A DNA stretch of 64,000 nt. It comes from an uncultured Bacteroidia bacterium (GTDB taxonomy: Bacteria > Bacteroidota > Bacteroidia > Bacteroidales > UBA932). This document shows, in pieces, positions 25,539-33,751 of this stretch. The stretch's first letter is position 1. Each line of letters begins with the position of its first letter. Below the pieces are notes generated by a model, which worked only from the letters and a program-made list of their open reading frames with translations, searched no databases and was not told where the DNA came from. The stretch is from positions 124,001-188,000 of the forward strand of contig CACZZF010000001.1 of the NCBI GenBank assembly GCA_902785575.1, read 5' to 3'. The position numbers and the translations under genes were made by a program.

Positions 25539-26581
25539 TACTCGGTCCCTCCTTCTTTATTATCAGGTTGGTGAGCTTGTCGAACCACCGGCCCTTCGAC
25601 AGGCTCAGGGACCGGTGAAACCTGGTAGGTCGAGGTGACGAAACGCACGGCAAGCGGCACAGCGGCGGCATTCTCCTCATCAGTGGCGAACGCCTTCGCG
25701 AACTTGACCATATCCGCGGTCTCAAATAGCTCTTTGGTCTGGACGAAGAGGTCGGCGGGCACATCTGTGTGTCCAAGGTTGTCGAAAATCTCGGCCGTCG
25801 TCATCTCGGGAGCGTCAATCCCGTAACGGGCGTCGATATATTCACGAAGAGTGTCCGTGATTCCGGAATAGAACATCTTCTGCTTATCCTTCGCCCAGTA
25901 TTTGTCGCCGCGGAACTTCTCAAGTTTGCGCAGGGCGACCAAATAAGCCGGCTCATCTGGAGCGGCCTCAGGCGACACCCTACGTTTCCTGGATATGATT
26001 AGCGCCCGGATCAGGAAGGCCAACAAGACAATGGCGAGAACAACAAACAGATACGGAAGAACCTCAGAGAAAGTCACCGGATACTTGATCTGTCCCTTGA
26101 TGTCGTGAACCTCGAATGTGGTGGTTTCGATAGGGATGGTGAATACCTCCAACTCCAGTGGCTTGAACACAATAGTGTCAAGCGAGCCCGGCGCGGACTC
26201 ACTCACGATCGAGAGGGGCGGCAAGAGGTATTTCCCTTCCTCAAAGGAAGTTATGACCACCGAGAAATCAATGTCACGGGATTTCGGGGACTTCTTCGGA
26301 CCATAGGTCTTTAGCGTGTCCATCTCCCAAGAACGGACGATCTCCACACTGTCCCCAGGCATGAACCCCTGTGAGAAATCCGGAAGCATCACTCCAACTC
26401 CGACCGGGAGATTCTTGATATGGAACCCGTAGCGAAGTTGGTCGCCAATCAGGACCGAGTCCCTTTCCTGAAGCTGTATCAAGAAGGAGTCTTCCGACCT
26501 GACCAGTTTCCCCTGCCCAAGGGCAACAGTCCCGGAAATAATGGTCAATAAAATGATATTCAACAACTTCCTCATTCTCAT
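25538..26581 (-). CDS. Membrane protein of the MoxR/Bat operon
   Basis: A 347-residue protein with a signal peptide (residues 1-23, ending ALGQ), a beta-rich periplasmic domain (LPVGVGVMLPDFS; SRDIDFSVVITSFEEGKYLLPPLSIV), and one membrane helix near 170-190 (YLFVVLAIVLLAFLI). A cytoplasmic helical part follows (YSGITDTLREYIDARYGIDAPEMTTAEI), similar to the C-terminal parts of BatD-like proteins. The last 25 residues hold a peptide encoded by a short inverted repeat (25573-25606). The start overlaps the DUF58 gene by 4 bases. A conserved partner at this position in Bacteroidetes, function unknown. Confidence 0.82.
   Translation of the reverse strand: MRMRKLLNIILLTIISGTVALGQGKLVRSEDSFLIQLQERDSVLIGDQLRYGFHIKNLPVGVGVMLPDFSQGFMPGDSVEIVRSWEMDTLKTYGPKKSPKSRDIDFSVVITSFEEGKYLLPPLSIVSESAPGSLDTIVFKPLELEVFTIPIETTTFEVHDIKGQIKYPVTFSEVLPYLFVVLAIVLLAFLIRALIISRKRRVSPEAAPDEPAYLVALRKLEKFRGDKYWAKDKQKMFYSGITDTLREYIDARYGIDAPEMTTAEIFDNLGHTDVPADLFVQTKELFETADMVKFAKAFATDEENAAAVPLAVRFVTSTYQVSPVPEPVEGPVVRQAHQPDNKEGGTE
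25573..25606. repeat. Short dispersed inverted repeat within a coding region
   Basis: GAGCTTGTCGAA (25573-25584) and TTCGACAGGCTC (25595-25606) are inverted copies with one mismatch. The extended right half matches motifs at 36410-36430 and 58059-58080. It encodes the PVPEPVEGPVVRQAHQ end of the host protein without breaking the frame. Confidence 0.75.
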
Positions 26582-27471
26582 CTCCTCCCGAAAAACGCCA
26601 TCAGACCCTTGACATAATCGTCATCCGTAGCTATGTCCACGGAATCTATCTGGTAGCGGTTGAACAACTTCCGCTCGTTATCATCCACCTGACCGAACCA
26701 ACGGGAATATTCAGCCCTTACCCTCCTGCTGGAGGTGTTCACCCAGGCTGACTCTCCTGTCTCGGAATCCTTGACATGGACCAAGCCGACAGCGGGTATC
26801 GTCTTCTCCCTGGGATCATATACCTTTATAACCGAGATATCGTGACGGTTACGTGCCACCTTTAGAGCGTCCTCATAACGAGGCGTCCCGTCAGGAGCGA
26901 CATCCAGCATGTCCGACAGCACGAAGGCCGTACATTTCTTCTTCAGGGCGTTGGTAAGGTAGCGGAGCGCCTCTCCCACATCAGTACCGTCAGATGTCGG
27001 CTTCAACTCGATGATCTCGCGGATGATGTGGAGCAGGTGGCTACGGCCCTTCTTCGGAGGGATGAATTTTTCTACCTTGTCACTGAAGAACAGGGCGCCG
27101 ACCTTATCATTGTTGATAATCGCCGAGAAACTGAGCACCGCCGCGATCTCAGCGATCAGGTCGCGTTTCGTCTTCTCCTTGGTCCCGAACAAACCTGAGC
27201 GGCTGATGTCTATCAGCAGGACCACCGTCATCTCCCTCTCCTCCTCGTAGACCTTCACATACGGAGCGCGCAGTCTGGCGGTCACGTTCCAGTCCATGGA
27301 ACGAGGGTCATCGCCATACTGGTACTCCCGCACCTCGCTGAAGGCCATACCACGGCCTTTGAAGGCGCTGTGATACTCCCCGGCGAAGATCTGGTGCGAC
27401 AGGGCCCTGGTACGGATCTCTATCTTGCGGACCTTCTTGAGGAGCTCGTTAGCTGAAGGGTTGGAAGGCAT
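26578..27471 (-). CDS. DUF58 (vWA-like) protein
   Basis: A 297-residue cytoplasmic protein with the DUF58 signature FSEVREYQYGDDPRSMDWNVTAR (about residues 42-64) and a vWA-like segment beginning VVLLIDISRSGLFG (DxSxS pattern present). DUF58 proteins regularly follow a MoxR ATPase and are thought to be its client or adaptor. It starts 13 bases after the moxR stop and overlaps the next gene by 4 bases. Confidence 0.92.
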   Translation of the reverse strand: MPSNPSANELLKKVRKIEIRTRALSHQIFAGEYHSAFKGRGMAFSEVREYQYGDDPRSMDWNVTARLRAPYVKVYEEEREMTVVLLIDISRSGLFGTKEKTKRDLIAEIAAVLSFSAIINNDKVGALFFSDKVEKFIPPKKGRSHLLHIIREIIELKPTSDGTDVGEALRYLTNALKKKCTAFVLSDMLDVAPDGTPRYEDALKVARNRHDISVIKVYDPREKTIPAVGLVHVKDSETGESAWVNTSSRRVRAEYSRWFGQVDDNERKLFNRYQIDSVDIATDDDYVKGLMAFFGRR

Positions 27472-27484
27472 ATTGAAACAATCA

Positions 27485-28477
27485 TTAAGGAACCTGGACG
27501 GCGTTGATGACCTCAGCGATTATCTGCTCTGTGGTGACATTCTCAGCCTCGGCCTCGTAAGTCAAGCCAATCCTGTGACGCAATACCTCGTTGCAGACAG
27601 CCCTGACATCCTCGGGGATCACATATCCCCTTCTCCTTATGAAAGCGAAGGCCTTGGCCGCCATCGCCAGGGAAATGCTGGCTCGAGGAGAACCTCCGAA
27701 GGAGATGAGATCCTTGAGTTTTCCGAGACCATATTCCTCAGGAGTCCTCGTGGCGTAGACGATATCGACGATATACCTCTCGATCTTCTCGTCCATGTAG
27801 ACGTCCCTGACCACCTGACGGGCCCTGACGATGTCCTCGGGCTTGATCACCGGTGACGCCTTGGGGAACTCTCCGGTGTTGTTCATGCGGATGATCAGTT
27901 TCTCCTCATCTTTCTTGGGATAGCTCACGACCACCTTAAGCATGAAACGGTCGACCTGCGCCTCAGGCAGAGGATATGTTCCCTCCTGCTCGATAGGGTT
28001 CTGGGTCGCCATCACAAGGAACGGCTCAGGGAGCTTGAAGGTCTCATCACCGATGGTGACCTGACGCTCCTGCATGGCCTCCAGAAGGGCTGACTGAACC
28101 TTAGCGGGCGAACGGTTGATCTCATCCGCCAAGACGAAATTGGCGAAGACGGGGCCCTTGTGAACCTCGAACTTCTCGTCCTTCTGGGAATATATCATAG
28201 TTCCCACAAGGTCGGCAGGCAGCAGGTCAGGAGTGAACTGGATACGGCTGAACTTGGCGTCGATAGCCTGAGACAAGGTGCTGATAGCCAAAGTCTTGGC
28301 CAAACCAGGGACACCTTCAAGGAGGATATGTCCATTAGCCAGCAGGCCGATCAGCAGGTTTTCCACAAGCTGCTTCTGACCGACTATGACCTTCCCCATC
28401 TCAAGAGACAGCATGTCGACAAACGCGCTCTCACGCTGGATCCTGTCGTTCAATTCTTTGATGTTCACATTTTCCAT
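27485..28477 (-). CDS. MoxR family AAA+ ATPase
   Basis: 330 residues from ATG 28477 (an upstream in-frame start adds 15 unsupported residues). Walker A-like GVPGLAKT (about residues 49-56), Walker B VLADEINRSPAKVQSALLEAM, sensor motif ATQNPIEQEGTYPLPEAQVDRF, and a C-terminal lid. MoxR ATPases act as chaperones that mature or insert metal in VWA proteins; here the VWA clients are BatA/BatB just downstream. First gene of the six-gene operon, divergent from truA across 47 bases. Confidence 0.93.
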   Translation of the reverse strand: MENVNIKELNDRIQRESAFVDMLSLEMGKVIVGQKQLVENLLIGLLANGHILLEGVPGLAKTLAISTLSQAIDAKFSRIQFTPDLLPADLVGTMIYSQKDEKFEVHKGPVFANFVLADEINRSPAKVQSALLEAMQERQVTIGDETFKLPEPFLVMATQNPIEQEGTYPLPEAQVDRFMLKVVVSYPKKDEEKLIIRMNNTGEFPKASPVIKPEDIVRARQVVRDVYMDEKIERYIVDIVYATRTPEEYGLGKLKDLISFGGSPRASISLAMAAKAFAFIRRRGYVIPEDVRAVCNEVLRHRIGLTYEAEAENVTTEQIIAEVINAVQVP

Positions 28478-28524
28478 TTGTATGTCTTTTTTATATTTTC
28501 GCGTAACGGTTAACAGCCACATCC

Positions 28525-29295
28525 ATGCGCTACAAGATCATCCTTTCCTACGACGGCTCCGACTTCTGCGGCTGGCAGACGCAAAACGGAGTGAGAACAA
28601 TCCAGGAATGTCTCCAGGACGCTCTCTCGACTCTCTTGAGGGAGAGAATCACCGTCACAGGTGTAGGCAGAACCGACTCGAAGGTCAACGCGATAAGCTA
28701 CGCGGCTCACTTCGAGGCCTCGGTTCCGGACCTTGACACGAGGGCATTCGGCTACAAAATAAATGCCATCCTGCCCCATGGAATAGTGGTTCACTCCATC
28801 CTTCCGGCTTCGCCGGATTTCCACGCCAGGTTCGACGCGAGGATGAGGGAATACAAGTATTTTATCCACAGGAAAAAAGACCCATTCATGGGGGATTATT
28901 CCTGTCTATACACCTTCCCGCTCGATGTGGAAAAAATGAACCGGGCTGCCGCCCTCCTTCTCGGGAAACATGATTTCAGCTGCTTCGAGAAGGTCGGAAG
29001 CGACAACAAGACCTCGATTTGCACCGTGTCTTTAGCCACGTGGTCAACCTACGTTCCGGACCATGTCCGCATGATGGGATATCCCGCCGAAGAGGGCGAT
29101 TATCTCGTGTTCACCATTCGCGCCGACAGGTTCCTCAGGAACATGGTCCGAGCCGTGGTCGGCTCCCTACTCGAGATAGGAAGAGGCCGCAGGGAAGAGG
29201 ACTGGATGGCCACCTTGGTGGAAGGAGGTTCCAGAAGCGACGCCGGGGAGTCCGTCCCGGGGCACGCTTTATTCCTTACTAAAGTAGAATATTAG
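28525..29295 (+). CDS. truA: tRNA pseudouridine(38-40) synthase TruA
   Basis: Forms pseudouridine at positions 38-40 in the anticodon stem. 256 residues, normal length. The start YKIILSYDGSDFCGWQTQ and ADRFLRNMVRAVVGSLLEIG match the family, as does the catalytic Asp51 in GRTD. The residues after the Asp are unusual: SKVNA instead of the near-universal AGVHA. Transcribed divergently from moxR. Confidence 0.93.
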   Translation: MRYKIILSYDGSDFCGWQTQNGVRTIQECLQDALSTLLRERITVTGVGRTDSKVNAISYAAHFEASVPDLDTRAFGYKINAILPHGIVVHSILPASPDFHARFDARMREYKYFIHRKKDPFMGDYSCLYTFPLDVEKMNRAAALLLGKHDFSCFEKVGSDNKTSICTVSLATWSTYVPDHVRMMGYPAEEGDYLVFTIRADRFLRNMVRAVVGSLLEIGRGRREEDWMATLVEGGSRSDAGESVPGHALFLTKVEY

Positions 29296-29315
29296 AAAAA
29301 GTCGTTTTTTTTCAC

Positions 29316-29323
29316 TAACTTTG
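29316..29323 (+). promoter_or_regulatory. Candidate -7 box for the tolQ/exbD/tonB cluster
   Basis: TAACTTTG fits TAnnTTTG and precedes the ATG at 29397 by 73 bases. A T-run at 29305-29312 just upstream may serve the end of truA. Confidence 0.55.
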
Positions 29324-29396
29324 CAAGTTGATGGCGTGATATGTGCAGTTCGCGTCATGTATTGTTGGATGATTATCAATAAACGTACGTAATTTT

Positions 29397-30146
29397 ATGT
29401 TGTTCCATCTTTTACAGGTTGGCCTGGACTCCGTCGCTACGGACATGGCCGAGACCGTCGCTAATGCGGCCCAGCCCGCTATGCAAGCCGCTCCCCAGCA
29501 AGTAGAGCAGAGTTTCTCATTGATCCAGATGGCCGCCAAGGGCGGATGGCTTATGATTGTTCTCGCCATCCTGTCCGTGATCGCCATCTACATTTTCGGG
29601 AAGAAATGGTGGATGATCCACAAGTCCCAGCAGGTTGACAAAAACTTCATGAGAGACATCCGTGACTATATTCATGAGGGCAAGGTCAAGAGCGCCCTCT
29701 CGCTCTGCGAGAAGTATGACTCTCCGGTCGCCCGCCTGGTAGAGAAGGGAATAGAGAGGATCGGCCGCCCGTTGACCGACATCCAGACCGCTGTCGAGAA
29801 CACCGGTAACGTGGAGATCGCCAGACTTGAGAAGGGACTTCCCACCCTCGCCACCATCGCCGGAGGCGCCCCGATGATCGGATTCCTCGGAACCGTACTC
29901 GGTATGGTGCAGGCCTTCTTCAATATGGCCAACGCCGGCAACAACATTGACATCACCCTCCTTTCGAGCGGTATCTACACCGCCATGATCACCACTGTCG
30001 GAGGTTTGATCGTCGGTATCCTCGCCTACTTCGGCTACAACTATCTCACAGCGCAGATCTCCGACCTGATGTTCAAGATGGAGACCGCAACTATCGATTT
30101 CATCGACCTTCTGCACGAGCCTGCGGATAACGAAGAGGAGAACTAA
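29397..30146 (+). CDS. MotA/TolQ/ExbB proton channel family protein
   Basis: A 249-residue protein with three membrane helices: GWLMIVLAILSVIAIYIFG (about 50-68), a second near 155-180 (APMIGFLGTVLGMVQAFFNM), and a third near 195-220 (YTAMITTVGGLIVGILAYFGYNYL). The TAP-rich helices that line the proton path are typical. With the following exbD and tonB genes it forms the energising complex of outer-membrane transport. The N-terminal 45 residues are longer than in E. coli ExbB and contain a Gln/Ala-rich periplasmic stretch. Confidence 0.92.
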   Translation: MLFHLLQVGLDSVATDMAETVANAAQPAMQAAPQQVEQSFSLIQMAAKGGWLMIVLAILSVIAIYIFGKKWWMIHKSQQVDKNFMRDIRDYIHEGKVKSALSLCEKYDSPVARLVEKGIERIGRPLTDIQTAVENTGNVEIARLEKGLPTLATIAGGAPMIGFLGTVLGMVQAFFNMANAGNNIDITLLSSGIYTAMITTVGGLIVGILAYFGYNYLTAQISDLMFKMETATIDFIDLLHEPADNEEEN

Positions 30147-30149
30147 AAG

Positions 30150-30560
30150 ATGGCATTCAAGAGATCCACAAAGGTCAATGCGGAGATGTCAATGTCTTCG
30201 ATGACTGACCTGGTGTTCCTGCTGCTGATCTTCTTCCTGGTCACCTCGACACTGGTCAATCCGAACGCGTTGAAGCTCCTGCTTCCGAAGAGCACGGGCC
30301 AGGTGAGCGCCAAGCCCACCGTGAGCGTGTCTATCAAGGACTGGGGTGGCGATATGTACACCTATCACCTCAACGGTGACGAGAACCCGATCCAGTTCAC
30401 CGAATTGGAGGATGGTCTCGTTGGCCTTCTCCAAGGAGAGGAGGATCCGACTTTCTCGATCTACACCGACGAGAGTGTGCCGGTCAAGGAGGTCGTGTCC
30501 GTGATGAATATCGCGAAACGGAACCATTATAAAGTGATATTGGCCACACAGCCTGAGTGA
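30150..30560 (+). CDS. ExbD/TolR family protein
   Basis: A 136-residue protein with one N-terminal helix (MTDLVFLLLIFFLVTSTL) that contains the Asp needed for proton movement (Asp20), then a small periplasmic domain. It starts 3 bases after the ExbB/TolQ-type gene and its TGA overlaps the ATG of the TonB-like gene (TGATG). It partners the preceding proton-channel subunit. Confidence 0.93.
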   Translation: MAFKRSTKVNAEMSMSSMTDLVFLLLIFFLVTSTLVNPNALKLLLPKSTGQVSAKPTVSVSIKDWGGDMYTYHLNGDENPIQFTELEDGLVGLLQGEEDPTFSIYTDESVPVKEVVSVMNIAKRNHYKVILATQPE

Positions 30561-31330
30561 TGAAACAGTATCTTCGAGAGAGAGAGAAGGAGGCGAAAGT
30601 CTCCACCATGACGGGGGTCGTCCTTACGGTCGCCGTCCATCTGGTGGTCTTGCTGTCCTGCGCTTTCACAGGCCTGAAATACATCTATCCCCCGCCTGAG
30701 GAGCAAACCTTCCTGATCGATTTCGAGGAAGACGAAGCTCAGCAGATCAGGAGGCAGAGAATCGGCCGCCAGCCACAAGCTGAGGATATTGACAAGACCA
30801 AGCCTGTCGAGTTGATCCAAAGGAGCGAGTCTCCCATCAAGTCCGACAGGACCAACAAGACTGCCGAGGCGAAACCGGATGACTTCGGAGATGTCGAGGT
30901 GCCAACCCCCAAGGAAGAGATCAACCAGAACGCCCTCTTCCCCGGCATGAGCAAGAAGGATTCTTCTCTCGCCCCCCACGGAGCCACCAATCCGTCCGCC
31001 GAGTTCAAGGCCGGACATCCCAAAGGCAACACCCAGGTCGGTAAGACGGAAGGAGCCCCCAATGCCCACGTCAAGGGACGCAGTGTCCTTGGAGCGCTGC
31101 CGAGGCCTGATTACGCTGTCCAGGACGAAGGTAAGGTCGTTGTGGACATCTGGGTGGACAACTATGGAAACGTGACCAAGGCGATAGCGGGAGGTCAAGG
31201 CACCACCGTGAGCAACCAGGCTTTATGGGCCGCCGCGAGGGCGGCCGCGATGAAGGCCCACTTCAACCAGAGCGCCGATGCGCCCGCACTCCAACAAGGA
31301 ACAATAACTTATATTTTCAAACTCAAATAA
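30560..31330 (+). CDS. TonB-like energy transducer
   Basis: About 256 residues from ATG 30560 (an overlapping GTG at 30557 is less likely). One membrane helix near 19-40 (VVLTVAVHLVVLLSCAFTG), a long charged and Pro-poor linker, and a C-terminal TonB-type domain: YAVQDEGKVVVDIWVDNYGNVTKA, then a helix of Ala-rich residues and the final strand TITYIFKLK. The linker lacks the classic Pro-Lys/Pro-Glu repeats. The context with ExbB/ExbD makes an energy-transducing role likely. Confidence 0.88.
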   Translation: MKQYLREREKEAKVSTMTGVVLTVAVHLVVLLSCAFTGLKYIYPPPEEQTFLIDFEEDEAQQIRRQRIGRQPQAEDIDKTKPVELIQRSESPIKSDRTNKTAEAKPDDFGDVEVPTPKEEINQNALFPGMSKKDSSLAPHGATNPSAEFKAGHPKGNTQVGKTEGAPNAHVKGRSVLGALPRPDYAVQDEGKVVVDIWVDNYGNVTKAIAGGQGTTVSNQALWAAARAAAMKAHFNQSADAPALQQGTITYIFKLK

Positions 31331-31382
31331 TTATTTAGAGAACTTATTCATTTTTAATCAGTGGCGTGAGCCACATCGTATC

Positions 31383-32837
31383 ATGGAAGAAAAATTCAAT
31401 GGTGGTCAGGAGTACCACGAGGAGCGTAGGGATTACGCGGGAAAAGAAGGATCCACAGGAAATTATTCAGCTGAAGGGCGCAAACTCAGGCCCAGGAGGA
31501 AAGTAGGATCTTACAGCAACGACAATCACAGAAACTATTCTGAAGGTAACAGGACCGGCCGTCCGAGCTATGGACAGAACAGTGAGAGACATTCTTATGG
31601 ACAGAGCCGTCCGAGATACGGAGAAGACAGGTCCAGCTATGGCTCTGACAGGCCTCGCTTCAGCCAGGATCGTCCCCAGCGCGGAGAAGGTCGTCCCCAT
31701 TATGGTGAGGATAGGCCCCGCTATGGAGAAAGCCGTCCCCGTTATGGTGAGGACAGGCCTCGTTACGGTGAAAGCCGCCCTCGCTATGGTGAGGACAGGC
31801 CCCGCTACAGCGAGGATAAGCCCCGTTTCAACCAGGATCGTCCCCAGCGCGGGGAAAGCCGCCCGAGGTATGGAGAGAGCAAACCCCGCTACGGTGAGGG
31901 AAAGCCCAGATATTCAGAGGATCGCCCCTCTTACGGTGAGGGTCGCCCCACTTCTAAGATGAGAGGCCAGAGGCCTGCCACAAGGAAGCCGGTACGCAAG
32001 AACGGTCCCCATTTCACCGCGAACGATGAGGCTGGCATCAACCAGATGCTCTCACGCAAGCCCCAGATCGAGAACCGTTCCCTCTCGGATAATGACAACG
32101 TGGCGACTCCCATCAAGGAGGAGATCCGCCTCAACAAGTTCATCGCCAATTCAGGAGTCTGCTCCCGTCGCGAGGCTGACACCCTGATCCAGGCCGGAGT
32201 CGTGACCGTCAATGGTGAGGTCGTGACCGAGCTCGGAACCAAGGTTAACGTGCTTAAGGACGATATCCGTTTCAACGGAGAGAGACTCAAGGGTGAGGAG
32301 AAGGTATACATCGTCATGAACAAGCCTAAGGGCTACGTAACCAGCGCTAGCGATCCCCATGCGGAGAAGACCGTCATGGACCTGATCAAGGGTTGCCATG
32401 TGCGTGTTTTCCCTGTCGGAAGGCTCGACAAGAACACCACCGGAATCCTGATGTTCACCAACGACGGTGAGATCGCCGAGCAGCTTACTCATCCTTCCTA
32501 CAACAAGAAGAAGATCTATCAGGTCATCCTTGACAAGGCTCTCGAAGAGTCTGACAAGGAGAAAATCCTCACCGATGGTCTTGAGCTTTCCGACGGTAAC
32601 ATCAAAGCCGACGAGCTTGAGTACATCGACGCTGAGGACCACCGCAAGCTCGGCATCGAGATCCACTCCGGAAAGAACCGCATCGTGCGCAGGATTTTCG
32701 AGAGCCTGGGCTACACGGTCAAGGCTCTTGACAGGGTCTATTTCGCCGGCTTGACGAAGAAGGGCCTGAAGAAGGGCGAGTGGAGATTCCTCAGCGAGGG
32801 CGAGGTCAATGTCCTCAAGATGGGGGCTTATGTCTAA
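31383..32837 (+). CDS. 16S/23S pseudouridine synthase (RsuA/RluB family) with repeat-rich N-terminus
   Basis: A 484-residue protein. Residues 1-190 are low complexity, dominated by RPRYGEDRPRYGESR units. A linker leads to an S4 RNA-binding domain (IRLNKFIANSGVCSRREAD, from about 248) and the synthase domain with GRLDKNTTG (catalytic Asp near 349), QVILDKALEE and GKNRIVRRIFESLGY. The Arg/Gly/Tyr-rich N-terminus resembles disordered RNA-binding tails seen in Bacteroidetes homologues. It modifies uridine in rRNA; the exact site is not readable. Confidence 0.9.
   Translation: MEEKFNGGQEYHEERRDYAGKEGSTGNYSAEGRKLRPRRKVGSYSNDNHRNYSEGNRTGRPSYGQNSERHSYGQSRPRYGEDRSSYGSDRPRFSQDRPQRGEGRPHYGEDRPRYGESRPRYGEDRPRYGESRPRYGEDRPRYSEDKPRFNQDRPQRGESRPRYGESKPRYGEGKPRYSEDRPSYGEGRPTSKMRGQRPATRKPVRKNGPHFTANDEAGINQMLSRKPQIENRSLSDNDNVATPIKEEIRLNKFIANSGVCSRREADTLIQAGVVTVNGEVVTELGTKVNVLKDDIRFNGERLKGEEKVYIVMNKPKGYVTSASDPHAEKTVMDLIKGCHVRVFPVGRLDKNTTGILMFTNDGEIAEQLTHPSYNKKKIYQVILDKALEESDKEKILTDGLELSDGNIKADELEYIDAEDHRKLGIEIHSGKNRIVRRIFESLGYTVKALDRVYFAGLTKKGLKKGEWRFLSEGEVNVLKMGAYV
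31597..31950 (+). repeat. Coding repeat, RPRYGE-type units
   Basis: Repeats of roughly 21-24 bases encoding variations of (S/D)RPRYGE(D/S) cover this stretch in the pseudouridine synthase gene. The units are similar at DNA level (e.g. cgctatggtgaggacaggcc), so recent expansion is likely. Confidence 0.85.
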
Positions 32838-32850
32838 CGGAGGAAATAAT

Positions 32851-33732
32851 ATGGAACACAGGGCTGGATTTGTCAACATAATCGGTAATCCGAATGTGGG
32901 CAAATCCACGCTCATGAATGCCCTTGTCGGGGAGAAACTGTCGATCGTCACCGCTAAGGCCCAGACGACCCGTCACAGGATCATGGGAATAGTCAACACT
33001 GACGAATACCAGATAGTCTACTCCGACACTCCGGGCATGCTCAAGCCCAACTACCGCCTTCAGGAGGACATGATGAAGTTCGTGGACGCCGCCATCGGTG
33101 ACGCGGACATCATCCTCTATGTGACTGACGTGGTGGAGAAAAGCGACAAGAACCAGGAATATATTCTCAAGCTCCAGAAAGTGGAGTGCCCGGTGGTCGT
33201 CGTCATTAACAAGATCGACATTAGCGACCAAACCAAGGTTCTTGACCTGATTAACTATTGGCAGGAAACCCTCCCCGGGTCCACGATCATTCCGGTCTCG
33301 GCCAAGGAGAGGTTCAACCTCGAAAGCGTGTTGGAAGCTATTGTGAGTAAGCTTCCTGTGTCTCCGCCTTGGTTCGACAAGGACCAGTTCACAGACAGGA
33401 ACCTCCGCTTTTTCGCCTCTGAGATAATCCGGGAGAAGATCCTGGAGAACTACAGCCAGGAGGTACCCTATAGCTGCGAGGTGGTCATCGAGGAGTTCAA
33501 GGAAGGAAAGGAGAGATATGAGATCAGCGCTGTGATCCTTGTCACCAGGGATTCCCAGAAAGGTATCATTATCGGCAAGGGCGGATCCGCCCTGAAGAAG
33601 ACCGGGACCGAGGCCAGGCTTGAGATGGAGGACTTCTTCCAGAAGAAGGTCTTCCTCCAGTTGTTCGTCAAGGTTGACGCTGATTGGAGAGACAATCGCA
33701 GGGCTCTGCGCAGGTTCGGTTACGAGGAATAA
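32851..33732 (+). CDS. era: GTPase Era
   Basis: 293 residues from ATG 32851, preceded by GGAGG at 32839-32843. G1 GNPNVGKST (about residues 12-20), G2 TTRHRIMG, G3 DTPG (about 59-62), G4 NKID, and a C-terminal KH domain with IIIGKGGSALKKTGTEAR. Era binds the 3' end of 16S rRNA and helps 30S maturation. It follows the pseudouridine synthase by 13 bases; a shared operon for ribosome assembly is plausible. Confidence 0.95.
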   Translation: MEHRAGFVNIIGNPNVGKSTLMNALVGEKLSIVTAKAQTTRHRIMGIVNTDEYQIVYSDTPGMLKPNYRLQEDMMKFVDAAIGDADIILYVTDVVEKSDKNQEYILKLQKVECPVVVVINKIDISDQTKVLDLINYWQETLPGSTIIPVSAKERFNLESVLEAIVSKLPVSPPWFDKDQFTDRNLRFFASEIIREKILENYSQEVPYSCEVVIEEFKEGKERYEISAVILVTRDSQKGIIIGKGGSALKKTGTEARLEMEDFFQKKVFLQLFVKVDADWRDNRRALRRFGYEE

Positions 33733-33751
33733 TTAATAAGGAGAAAGGAAT

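Noticed and set aside
31597..31950. Possible CRISPR-like array in the pseudouridine synthase
   Set aside because: The units are direct coding repeats of 21-24 bases with no unique spacers.
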